64,000 nt of DNA from Nocardia cerradoensis NBRC 101014 (GTDB lineage: Bacteria > Actinomycetota > Actinomycetes > Mycobacteriales > Mycobacteriaceae), in NCBI RefSeq assembly GCF_000308535.1, contig NZ_BAFW01000008.1:26042-90041 (forward strand), given 5' to 3'. Of this stretch, positions 40,412-48,310 are shown piece after piece. The position numbers and the translations under genes are program-made. Each line of letters begins with the position of its first letter. Positions within the stretch are counted from its first letter, which is position 1. Under the pieces are notes generated by a model. That model made no database searches, was not told where the DNA came from, and saw only the letters and a program-made list of their open reading frames with translations.

Positions 40412-41356
40412 GTGAGCTCGAAGACGGCGACCGGCACCACGCGCGACGCGGTCGCGGAGGCCACCCGCGACCCGGCCGCGGGCGTGGACAGTGACGTTCT
40501 GATCGACTGGTACGAGCAGTCGGCCCGGGACCTGCCGTGGCGGCGCCCCGGAGTGAGCGCCTGGCAGATCCTGATGAGCGAGATCATGCTGCAGCAGACG
40601 CCCGTGGTCCGGGTCGAGCCGATCTGGCGGGAGTGGGTGCGGCGCTGGCCGGTGCCCTCGGCCATGGCCGCCGCCTCGCCCGGCGAGGTGCTGCGCGCGT
40701 GGGGCAAGCTCGGCTACCCGCGCCGCGCCCTGCGGTTGCACGAATGCGCGCGGGTGCTCGCCGCCGAATACGGCGACGTGGTGCCCGACGATGTCGAGGT
40801 GCTGCTCACCCTCCCCGGCATCGGCGCGTACACGGCGCGAGCGGTGGCCTGCTTCGCCTACGGGCAGCGAGTTCCGGTGGTGGACACCAACGTTCGCCGT
40901 GTAGTCGCCCGGGCGGTGCACGGCCGCGCCGAGGGCGGGAACCCACGCACCCGCGATCTGGCCGAGACCGAGGCCCTGCTGCCGGTCCGGACCGACCGGG
41001 CGGCGGTCTTCTCCGCGGCGTTGATGGAATTGGGAGCCACCGTCTGCACCGCCCGCAATCCCGACTGTGAACGCTGTCCGCTGCCGCGCTGCACGTGGGT
41101 CACCTCCGGTCGTCCGGCCTCGGACGTGGTGCGCCGCACCCAGAAATACGACGGCACGGACCGGCAGGCGCGCGGCCGCCTGCTCGACGTGCTGCGCGCG
41201 GCGACCGGGCCGGTCGAACGCGTGGCTCTCGACCTGGCCTGGACCCGCGATCCGGGCCAGCGCGACCGGGCCCTGGATTCCCTGCTCGTGGACGGCTTGA
41301 TCGAGCAGACCTCCGACGGGTTGTTCGCCCTCGCCGGCGAGAGCGGCGCGAACTGA
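40412..41356 (+). CDS. mutY: Adenine DNA glycosylase MutY
   Basis: Removes adenine opposite 8-oxoguanine. Catalytic Glu57 (SEIMLQQT) and Asp158 (PVVDTNVRR), the helix-hairpin-helix LPGIGAYTARAV (134-145), and the iron-sulfur cysteines 212, 219, 222 and 227 are all visible. The last Cys-Cys interval has four residues rather than five. The C-terminal NUDIX-like domain is shorter than in E. coli, as in mycobacteria. GTG start. Confidence 0.96.
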   Translation: MSSKTATGTTRDAVAEATRDPAAGVDSDVLIDWYEQSARDLPWRRPGVSAWQILMSEIMLQQTPVVRVEPIWREWVRRWPVPSAMAAASPGEVLRAWGKLGYPRRALRLHECARVLAAEYGDVVPDDVEVLLTLPGIGAYTARAVACFAYGQRVPVVDTNVRRVVARAVHGRAEGGNPRTRDLAETEALLPVRTDRAAVFSAALMELGATVCTARNPDCERCPLPRCTWVTSGRPASDVVRRTQKYDGTDRQARGRLLDVLRAATGPVERVALDLAWTRDPGQRDRALDSLLVDGLIEQTSDGLFALAGESGAN

Positions 41357-41400
41357 GACGCGGGTGGATCGGCCGGGACTTCCCAGCACCGGTGGGAAAT

Positions 41401-41413
41401 TACAGTTCGGCCG
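41401..41413 (+). promoter_or_regulatory. Leaderless -10 box for the small membrane protein gene
   Basis: TACAGT (41401-41406) is 7 nt before GTG 41414. An inverted repeat TTCCCA/TGGGAA (41380-41385 and 41393-41398) lies immediately upstream. Confidence 0.45.
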
Positions 41414-41788
41414 GTGCGGCTGCTGCTCGATCGACCCTTCGTCCTCGCCTGGATGTACGTGCTCGCCTCGGTAGTGCTGGGCCCGTTCATCTTTCTGGGC
41501 GGCTATTCGTTCTTCACGCAGGGAGTCGGTGATTACTGCGACCCGGTGCACGGTGACGCCGCCGCCCGGGACGCGGCGTTCCGCGCTGCGCAGACGTTTC
41601 AGATCACCGGCGCCGCGGTCATGCTGGCCCTCGGACTTCTCGTACTGATCCGACTGTGGTCGCGCCGCGACATCAACCAGAATCTCGTCGTCGCGGCGAG
41701 CGGCCTCGCGGTCGTGCCCATGATGGGCGGCTTCGTCCTGATCATTCTGCTGTCGGGACCGGGCGGCCAGTCCTGCTGGCCGAGTTGA
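41414..41788 (+). CDS. Hypothetical membrane protein, three helices
   Basis: Product of 124 residues with membrane segments at about 11-31, 62-82 and 93-115. Between helices 1 and 2 an external loop carries one Cys and acidic residues (GDYCDPVHGD), and the C-terminus ends GGQSCWPS, so the two cysteines could pair outside the cell. I do not recognise a family. It has its own promoter and is convergent with the metal ABC permease gene. Confidence 0.75.
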   Translation: MRLLLDRPFVLAWMYVLASVVLGPFIFLGGYSFFTQGVGDYCDPVHGDAAARDAAFRAAQTFQITGAAVMLALGLLVLIRLWSRRDINQNLVVAASGLAVVPMMGGFVLIILLSGPGGQSCWPS

Positions 41789-41822
41789 CGCGAGACGGGC
41801 GGCCGATGGCGACCGCGGGATC

Positions 41823-42818
41823 TCACCCGCGGACCGGCAGCTGCACGTCCTCCGCTCGACCGCGTAGCGAATCCGGGTCGTTCGAGGCGTCGACCTGCGG
41901 CGCCGGCGCACCGGCCATCTCCGGCGCGGCGGTGGCCGGCGCGCGCAGTGCCGTGCGGCGTCGGGCCCGCAGGATCGGGCGGCCGATGAACCGGCAGACC
42001 AGGTAGATCACGAACGAGATGGTCGTGATGAAGGTCGAGACCGGGACGCCGGGTGCCAGCGACAGCAGAATCCCGCCGACCGCCGCGATTTCGGCGAACA
42101 GCACCGACAGCAGCGTCGCCCGCAGCGGGCTCGCGGTGAGCTGGGCGGCGGCCGCGGCGGGGGTGATCAGCAGCGACAGCACCAGCAGGGCGCCGACGAT
42201 CTGCACCCCGAAGGCGGCGGTCACGCCGAGCAGCACCGCGAACACCACCGAGAGCGCCCGCACCGGAACTCCGCGCGCCACGGCCACTTCCGGGTCGGTG
42301 CTGGCGAACAGCAGGGGGCGATAGATGAATGCGAGCACCGCCAGCACGCCGACGGTGCAGAGCGCGAGGGAGGTGAGACCGGTACCGCCGACGCTGACCA
42401 CCTGTCCGGTGAGCAGGGAGAATTTCGATCCGGCGCGACTGGGCCCCAGCCAGAGGAACAGCACCGACAGGCCGAGCCCGAACGACATCACCACCGCGAT
42501 CACCGAATCACGTTCGCGCGCCTTGGAACCCAGCAGCCCGAACATGACCGCCGCGATCACCGAACCCGCGATCGCTCCGGCGCCCACGCCGATGCCGACC
42601 AGCAGCGCCGCCGCCGCACCGGTCAGCGACAGCTCGCTGGTGCCGTGCACGGCGAACGACATCTGCCGGTTCACGATGAGCGGTCCGATCACGCCGGCGA
42701 GCAGTCCCAGCAGGGCGGCCGCGAGCACGGCCTGCTGCACGAAGTCGTAGGACAGCAGGTCGGCGGTGGTGTGCAGATCCAGCATCTTGGTGAGGACGTC
42801 GGAAAGTTTGTCGTTCAT
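41823..42818 (-). CDS. Zinc/manganese-type ABC transporter permease
   Basis: ZnuB/TroC-family membrane protein of 331 residues with about eight hydrophobic helices between residues 27 and 285 and the family motif VGALLVLSLLITPAAAA. The C-terminal 50 residues are a polar cytoplasmic tail. The ATG overlaps the ATPase stop by 4 bp. With the ATPase and the binding protein it makes a complete importer; zinc is favoured over manganese by the operator upstream. Confidence 0.92.
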   Translation of the reverse strand: MNDKLSDVLTKMLDLHTTADLLSYDFVQQAVLAAALLGLLAGVIGPLIVNRQMSFAVHGTSELSLTGAAAALLVGIGVGAGAIAGSVIAAVMFGLLGSKARERDSVIAVVMSFGLGLSVLFLWLGPSRAGSKFSLLTGQVVSVGGTGLTSLALCTVGVLAVLAFIYRPLLFASTDPEVAVARGVPVRALSVVFAVLLGVTAAFGVQIVGALLVLSLLITPAAAAAQLTASPLRATLLSVLFAEIAAVGGILLSLAPGVPVSTFITTISFVIYLVCRFIGRPILRARRRTALRAPATAAPEMAGAPAPQVDASNDPDSLRGRAEDVQLPVRG

Positions 42819-43687
42819 TCGCCGGCTCCCTCGGTGTGGTGCGTGCCCAGCGCATCGATCTCGTCACCGGTGCCGACGACCACCAGCCGGCCGCGCACGC
42901 GCAGCACGTCGACCTCGGTGCCGTAGAGCTCCGAGAGCACCTCCGAGGTCATCACCTCGTCCGGGGTGCCGATCCGGAACTTTCCTTCCACCAGATACAG
43001 CACCCGATCCACCAGCGGCAGAATCGGATTGATCTCGTGCGTCACGAACAGCACCGCGGTGTCGTGGGTGCGACGGCGACGATCGATGAGTTCGGACACC
43101 AGTCGCTGATTGGCCAGGTCCAGGCTCAGCAGCGGTTCGTCGCACAGCAGCACGCGCGGATCACCGGCCAGCGCCTGCGCCACCCGCAGCCGCTGCTGTT
43201 CCCCGCCGGACAGCGATTCCAGCGGCGCGTTCGCGAAATGCTCGGCCCCGACCTGCGCGACGGCGTCGGCGACGCGGCGCCGGCGTTCGGCCCGCCCGCG
43301 CCAGCCCAGGCCCCAGCGATGCCCGTCCACACCCAGCCCGACCAGATCCACGCCGCGCAGTTGCACACCGGCATCGATCGTCTTCTGCTGCGGCACATAG
43401 CCGATCCGCGGATTGCCCAGCCGCGCGGGCGCCCCACTCACCTCCACCGTGCCCGCACTGGGTGCGAGCTGCCCCAGCAGCATCCGCAGCAGCGAGGTCT
43501 TACCGGACCCGTTGGGCCCCAGCACCGCGACGAATTCGCCGGGCGCGATATCGAGATCGAGTCCCTGCCAGAGCGTGCGCGGCCCGAACGCCAGGCTCGC
43601 GCCGCGCAGGGAGACCGTGGGGGCGGTGCTGTGCGATGCCTGCGCCGGGGCGTGCTCCGGCGCCTCGGTTCGGGTGCGTCCCGTCAT
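42815..43687 (-). CDS. Zinc/manganese-type ABC transporter ATPase
   Basis: ZnuC-type ATPase of 290 residues: Walker A GPNGSGKT, signature LSGGEQQRL, Walker B VLLCDEPLLSLD, and the switch His in FVTHEIN. ATG 43687 lies 11 bp after the binding-protein gene. A Pro/Ala N-terminal segment of about 25 residues precedes the domain. Energises the permease encoded next. Confidence 0.92.
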   Translation of the reverse strand: MTGRTRTEAPEHAPAQASHSTAPTVSLRGASLAFGPRTLWQGLDLDIAPGEFVAVLGPNGSGKTSLLRMLLGQLAPSAGTVEVSGAPARLGNPRIGYVPQQKTIDAGVQLRGVDLVGLGVDGHRWGLGWRGRAERRRRVADAVAQVGAEHFANAPLESLSGGEQQRLRVAQALAGDPRVLLCDEPLLSLDLANQRLVSELIDRRRRTHDTAVLFVTHEINPILPLVDRVLYLVEGKFRIGTPDEVMTSEVLSELYGTEVDVLRVRGRLVVVGTGDEIDALGTHHTEGAGE

Positions 43688-43698
43688 CACTACCGCCC

Positions 43699-44583
43699 TC
43701 AGCCGAGCGCGGCGGCCAGCGCCGTCGCGTTGCCGGTCTGCCACTTCACGAAATCGGTTTTCGCCGGGAGGGTTTCGGTGACCTCGATGATCGGCACGCC
43801 CGCGGATTTCGCGGTCGCGGCGACGTCCTTCGTAGTCTTGTCCTCGGTTTGGATGTTGTAGACCAGCGCTCGAACCTGCTTACCGGTCAACAGGTCTCGT
43901 ACCGCCGCCAGATCCGCCGGGGACGGATCGGTGCCCTGTTCGATCGCTTCCTCGAAGGCATGCGGGGTGCGGTCGTCGGTATCGGCGGCGGCGAGCAGGT
44001 AGTGCGCCAGCGGTTCGGTCTGCAGCACCGGCGACTTCGGGTGCGCGGCAGCGATTTTCGCGGTGATCGCGGTGACGCCCGCCAGCTGCCCGCGCAGCGC
44101 CGCCGCGCGGTCGGCGAACGCCTGCCGGTGCTCGGGATCGATGCGGCCGAGTTCGTCGGCGATCCGGCCGGCCACCGCGTCGACCGTCTTCATGTCGTAC
44201 CAGACGTGCTCGTTCTCGTCGTTCGGCGCCGAGCGCAGGTCGAAGGCGGCGATGCTGGGTTTGCCGCGCCCCGCGGCCGCCTTCTCGGCGAACTCGTCGT
44301 AGTGCCCGCCGTTGTAGACGACCAGAGCGGCGTCGCGGATCGCGGCGGCGTCGGCCGGGCTGGTCTCGTAGGAGTGCGGGTCCACCTCCGGGCTGTCGAT
44401 GATCGACTTCACCTCGACGTCGGGACCGCCGACCGCCGCCGCGACGCTGCCCCACACGTCGGTGGAGGCGACGATCTTCGGCTTCCCCGAATCCGAGGAG
44501 GTTCCCGAGCAGGCGGCCAGCGTGACCGCGGTGGCGATTCCCAGCGTGAGGACAGCGATTCGAGCGGCGAAACTTCTGATCAC
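43699..44583 (-). CDS. Zinc-type ABC transporter substrate-binding lipoprotein
   Basis: Cluster A-I (ZnuA/TroA-like) metal-binding protein of 294 residues. The signal peptide ends at a LAAC lipobox, so it is anchored outside the membrane. The metal site histidines lie in VDPHSYE, NGGHYDEF and NEHVWYD. GTG 44583 is chosen because AGGAGT sits 7 nt before it; a GTG 18 bases upstream lacks a site. First gene of the three-gene importer, behind the Zur-like operator. Confidence 0.93.
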   Translation of the reverse strand: MIRSFAARIAVLTLGIATAVTLAACSGTSSDSGKPKIVASTDVWGSVAAAVGGPDVEVKSIIDSPEVDPHSYETSPADAAAIRDAALVVYNGGHYDEFAEKAAAGRGKPSIAAFDLRSAPNDENEHVWYDMKTVDAVAGRIADELGRIDPEHRQAFADRAAALRGQLAGVTAITAKIAAAHPKSPVLQTEPLAHYLLAAADTDDRTPHAFEEAIEQGTDPSPADLAAVRDLLTGKQVRALVYNIQTEDKTTKDVAATAKSAGVPIIEVTETLPAKTDFVKWQTGNATALAAALG

Positions 44584-44612
44584 GCGGGTACTCCTGCACA
44601 CGAACTCTTAAC

Positions 44613-44636
44613 GGAAACGATTTCCATTTAAATGTA
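44613..44636 (-). promoter_or_regulatory. Zur-like operator and -10 box of the zinc importer operon
   Basis: The inverted repeat GGAAA-CGA-TTTCC (44613-44625) resembles actinobacterial Zur boxes (GAAAA..ATTTTC core). On the minus strand TACATT (44636-44631) is a -10 box, so the operator covers the transcription start. Binding would repress when zinc is sufficient. Confidence 0.6.
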
Positions 44637-44699
44637 GCGTATGTGTCCACCCCGCACCCCATCGATCGGACCGACCGGGATGTGAACCGCACCACGAAC

Positions 44700-44737
44700 A
44701 GGGCCCGCGACGCTCGATCCGAGCGACCGCGGGCCCT
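44700..44737 (-). terminator. Terminator after the phosphatase/GH15 gene
   Basis: Arms AGGGCCCGCG (44700-44709) and complement (44728-44737) enclose a second stem CGCTCG/CGAGCG (44711-44716 and 44720-44725). It separates the fusion gene from the zinc importer promoter. Confidence 0.7.
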
Positions 44738-44762
44738 GGGACGGGTTTCCGGCGAGCTGGGA

Positions 44763-47336
44763 CTACTGCACCATCGCCGCGACCGGCTGGCTCAGCAGCT
44801 GAGCGCAGCGCAGCAGACCGAGGTGACTGTAGGCCTGCGGGTGGTTGCCCAGGGAGCGTTCGGCGACCGGGTCGTACTCCTCGCTGAGCAGTCCGGTCGG
44901 GCCGGCGACATCCACCAGCTGCGCGAACAGCGCCTCGGCGTCCTCGCGCTTGCCGATCAGCAGGTAGGCCTCCACCAGCCAGGCGGCACACAGGTGGAAA
45001 CCGCCCTCGCCGCCGGGCAGGCCGTCGTCGTGGTGGTAGCGGTACACCGTCGAGCCGCTGCGCAGCTCGGCCTCGGTGGCGACGACCGTGGCCGCGAAAC
45101 GCGGATCCGACGGCTCGATCAGACCGCTGAGACCGATGTGCAGGGTCGCGGCGTCCAGATCGGTGCCGTCGTAGGCGGCCGTATAGGACTGCACCTGCTC
45201 GTTCCAGCCCTTGGCCTTGACCTCGTCGGCGATGGTCTCGCGCAGTTCGACCCACACCGGATCGATGCCGCGGTCGAACCGCTCGGCCAGCTTCAGCGCC
45301 CGGTCGACGGTCAGCCAGCCCATCACCTTCGAATACACGTGGTGACGCGGGTTGCCGCGGATTTCCCAGATGCCGTGGTCGGGTTCGCGCCAGCGTCGCT
45401 GCACGGCCGAAACCATGGCCTGCACCAGTTCCCAGTCGCGGTCCGGCAGCGCCTTGGCCGGGTCGAGAATGCCCTTGCCCTCGCGCGCCTCGGCCAGGGC
45501 CGCGATCAGATCCACGATCGGGCCGAAGACATCCAGCTGAACCTGCATATTCGCCGCGTTGCCCACGCGGACCGGTCGCGAGCCCGCGTAACCGGGCAGC
45601 TGGTCCAGCACGGCCTCCGGGGGCAGCGTCTCGCCGTAGAGCGTGTACAGCGGGTGCAGGCGTTCCGGTCCGGCCAGGGTCTCGAGCACGCGATGCGTCC
45701 AGGCCAGGAAATCCTCGGCTTCCGACAGCGAGCCCAGGGTGACCAGCGCGTGCGCGGTGAGCGAGGCGTCGCGCAGCCAGCAGTAGCGGTAGTCCCAGTT
45801 GCGGACGCCGCCGATGTCCTCGGGCAGCGAGGTGGTGGCCGCGGCCAGAATCGATCCGGAGGGAGCGTGCACCAATCCGCGCAGCGTCAGTGCCGAACGC
45901 TTCATCAGATCGGGCTTGAGCGGCGGCAGGTTCAGATCGGAGGCCCAGTCGCGCCAGTACCGCTCGGCCTCGTTGCGCCGGTCCGCCTCGCTGACCATCG
46001 CCGGGGCGAGATCGGAAGTGCCGCAGCGCATCTCGAGCACGATCGGGCCCTGCGAGGGGTCGACCACCGCGCGGGCGACGTGGTGGATGCCCTCCTCGGA
46101 GATCTCCCACTGCACGCCGGGGGAGCGCAGCACGATCGGATCGTTGGTGCCGTGCACGCGCAGGCCGGCCGGTTCGCGGACCAGCGTCACCGGTACCTGC
46201 CCGAATTCGGGGCGGGGTGCGAAGGTGACCACCGCCCGCGCGTCCCCGGTGATCACGCGGGTCAGATCGGTGCGTTCCAGTGCGACGTCGTGCGGCAGGT
46301 AGTCGACGATTTTCAAACTGGACCAACGGGTTTCGACGGTCATGGTGCCGTCGACGTAGCGCTGCGACAGCGGCAGGCTCTGACGCTCGGGGGCGATGGT
46401 GAAGTGTCCGGCCGCCGGTCCGCCGAGCAGATGGGCGAAGACCGCCGCCGAATCCGGTTCGGGATGGCAGAACCAGCTGACGGTCCCGTCCGGCGTGAGC
46501 AGCGCCTTGGAGCGCGGGGAGGCCAGCATGGTCAGCCGCTCGATGCGCGGCGCCGACGCGCCCGCCAGCCAGGTGCGGCGTTCCTCGAGCAGGAACGCCA
46601 ACGCCTTGGCGACCTCCTCGGTACTGGGCACCCGGTATTCGGCGAGGCTCTCGCCGTCGCCCACCTTGATGCCGATATCCGGACCCGACAGCCGGGCGAA
46701 GGCCTTCTCGTCGGTGACGTCGTCACCGAAGAAGACAGCGGCCGAGGCGCCCTCCTGATGGCGGATGATGTCGAGCGCGGCGCCCTTGTCGGTCTGGATG
46801 ACGGCCAGTTCGATGACCGCCTTGCCCTCGGTGACCTGGATGCCGACCCAGCTCGCCGGACCCTGCCGGGCCTGCTGCAACGCGCGGCGGCCCACCTCGG
46901 GAGTGGCGTTGCGCACATGCAGCGCGATGCTGGCCGGTTTGGCCTCGACGGTGACGCCGGGATTGTCGTCGGCGATGGCCGCCAGCGCGTGGCGCACCTC
47001 GGTCAGTAGTTGCTTGGCGTCGTTGTCGATGGCGTGCACGAAGCCGACATCGAATTCCGAGCCGTGGCTTCCGATCAACTGCACCTCGACGGGAAGCCGG
47101 GAAAGCGCCGCGAGATCTCGCAGCGCGCGGCCGGAGATGACGGCCGCGGTAGTGGTCGTCAGGCCGGCGAGCGCACGCAATGCGCTGACCGATTCCCGAT
47201 GGGGATAGGCCTTTGCCGGATCGGAGACTATGGGCGCGATTGTCCCGTCGTAGTCCGAAGCGACCAATAGCCGCGGCACGCGGGCTACGGCCGACAAGGC
47301 ACGGCGAAGTTCGTGTGGCAGATCCTGTGCGCTCAC
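44763..47336 (-). CDS. Trehalose-phosphatase fused to a GH15 glycosidase
   Basis: Product of 857 residues. Residues 1-255 are a HAD-type trehalose-6-phosphate phosphatase: Asp28-x-Asp30-Gly-Thr (SDYDGTIAP), ISGRALRDL, LIGSHGSEF and FFGDDVTDE. Residues 262-857 are a glycoside hydrolase family 15 domain with the general acid Glu658 (GIWEIRG) and a Glu819/Glu820 pair (LLSEEYDP). In actinobacteria GH15 proteins of this type include trehalases, so one chain could dephosphorylate trehalose-6-phosphate and cleave the product, or act on two pools. No signal peptide. GTG 47336 has a TAGGTT box 6 nt upstream. Specificity of the GH15 half is inferred. Confidence 0.9.
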   Translation of the reverse strand: MSAQDLPHELRRALSAVARVPRLLVASDYDGTIAPIVSDPAKAYPHRESVSALRALAGLTTTTAAVISGRALRDLAALSRLPVEVQLIGSHGSEFDVGFVHAIDNDAKQLLTEVRHALAAIADDNPGVTVEAKPASIALHVRNATPEVGRRALQQARQGPASWVGIQVTEGKAVIELAVIQTDKGAALDIIRHQEGASAAVFFGDDVTDEKAFARLSGPDIGIKVGDGESLAEYRVPSTEEVAKALAFLLEERRTWLAGASAPRIERLTMLASPRSKALLTPDGTVSWFCHPEPDSAAVFAHLLGGPAAGHFTIAPERQSLPLSQRYVDGTMTVETRWSSLKIVDYLPHDVALERTDLTRVITGDARAVVTFAPRPEFGQVPVTLVREPAGLRVHGTNDPIVLRSPGVQWEISEEGIHHVARAVVDPSQGPIVLEMRCGTSDLAPAMVSEADRRNEAERYWRDWASDLNLPPLKPDLMKRSALTLRGLVHAPSGSILAAATTSLPEDIGGVRNWDYRYCWLRDASLTAHALVTLGSLSEAEDFLAWTHRVLETLAGPERLHPLYTLYGETLPPEAVLDQLPGYAGSRPVRVGNAANMQVQLDVFGPIVDLIAALAEAREGKGILDPAKALPDRDWELVQAMVSAVQRRWREPDHGIWEIRGNPRHHVYSKVMGWLTVDRALKLAERFDRGIDPVWVELRETIADEVKAKGWNEQVQSYTAAYDGTDLDAATLHIGLSGLIEPSDPRFAATVVATEAELRSGSTVYRYHHDDGLPGGEGGFHLCAAWLVEAYLLIGKREDAEALFAQLVDVAGPTGLLSEEYDPVAERSLGNHPQAYSHLGLLRCAQLLSQPVAAMVQ

Positions 47337-47348
47337 GCATCCAACCTA
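47337..47348 (-). promoter_or_regulatory. Leaderless -10 box for the phosphatase/GH15 gene
   Basis: Minus-strand TAGGTT (47348-47343), 6 nt before GTG 47336. Confidence 0.5.
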
Positions 47349-47503
47349 GTGATCGGAGGAGATTTTTCAGGGCGCGAGAAACTTTACTGGGTCAGGTTTG
47401 CCCGCGTGTTGGCGCAGTGATACGTGCTGTTTACACGAGCTCGCCAGGCAGGTTTCGAACGCCCGGACCTACATTGTCCGGCAATTCGCTTCCTGCCGCG
47501 CGC

Positions 47504-48160
47504 TCAGGACTTCTCGCCCAGCAACAGGTCGACGGTCAGGTCGAGACGCTCGGCCACATCGGTCGCCGAGGCGCGCCGGGTGAGCCACGCCACCAGATTC
47601 GACAGCCACACGTCGCTGATCACGCGGGCGATGGCCAGATCGCGCTCGGTGGGCTCGCCCTCGTTCACGGCGCGCGCGAAGAAGCGGTCCATCACCTTGC
47701 CGACCCGGTCGACCTCGGCGGCCGCGGAGGCGTCGGCGAACATGAACGCTCGCGTCATGGCCTCGGTGAGCAGCGGATCGCGCTGCATGGCCCGGGTGAC
47801 CTGGGTCAGCATCACGTGCATGCGTTCCTGCGGGGTCTGCCCGGCCAGCGGCTTGCGTTTGCTGTCGAACTGCTCGAATTCCCGGGCCAGCGCCGAGACC
47901 AGCAGGTGGACCTTCGAGGGGAAATACCGATACAGCGTGCCGACCGCGACATCGGCGCGTTCGGCGACCGCGCGCATCTGCACCGCGTCGTAACCGCCCT
48001 TGGAGGCGAGGGCGAGGGTGGCGTCGAGAATTCGTTTGCGCCGCTCGCGCTGGGCCGCCGAGCTCAGCTCGTCCTCGCTGAGGGTGCTGACCGTCGCGCG
48101 ATTGCGGGCTCCGTTCTGCGCACCCGAGTCGGCTGCCTGCTCTCGGGAGGGACTGGCCAT
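47504..48160 (-). CDS. kstR: Cholesterol catabolism repressor KstR
   Basis: TetR-family repressor of 218 residues, released by steroid CoA-thioesters. The helix-turn-helix lies at about 48-80 (GYDAVQMRAVAERADVAVGT, then LYRYFPSKVHLL), and the ligand domain (TRAMQRDPLLTEAMTRAFMFAD, VWLSNLVAWLTRRAS) closely matches Rv3574. It is divergent from fadE34 with a perfect KstR palindrome between, as in M. tuberculosis, so it should repress its own gene and the steroid operon. ATG with GGAAAGGA upstream. Confidence 0.95.
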   Translation of the reverse strand: MASPSREQAADSGAQNGARNRATVSTLSEDELSSAAQRERRKRILDATLALASKGGYDAVQMRAVAERADVAVGTLYRYFPSKVHLLVSALAREFEQFDSKRKPLAGQTPQERMHVMLTQVTRAMQRDPLLTEAMTRAFMFADASAAAEVDRVGKVMDRFFARAVNEGEPTERDLAIARVISDVWLSNLVAWLTRRASATDVAERLDLTVDLLLGEKS

Positions 48161-48261
48161 TCGTGAAAGTCCTTTCCTGCACGCACGTCGGTTCCGGTGG
48201 CCGACGAGCGTAGTTCAGCGGCGGCGACGGACGCCCCTTGACTTACGCCCGACCGTCACAT

Positions 48262-48275
48262 TAGAACATGTTCTA
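48262..48275. promoter_or_regulatory. KstR operator between kstR and fadE34
   Basis: TAGAACATGTTCTA is a perfect 14-bp palindrome and matches the KstR consensus TNNAACNNGTTNNA. It lies 36 nt before the fadE34 GTG and 102 nt before the kstR ATG. Confidence 0.85.
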
Positions 48276-48310
48276 GGTGTGGGAGTCACGCCGGAAAGGC
48301 GGTATGGAGT

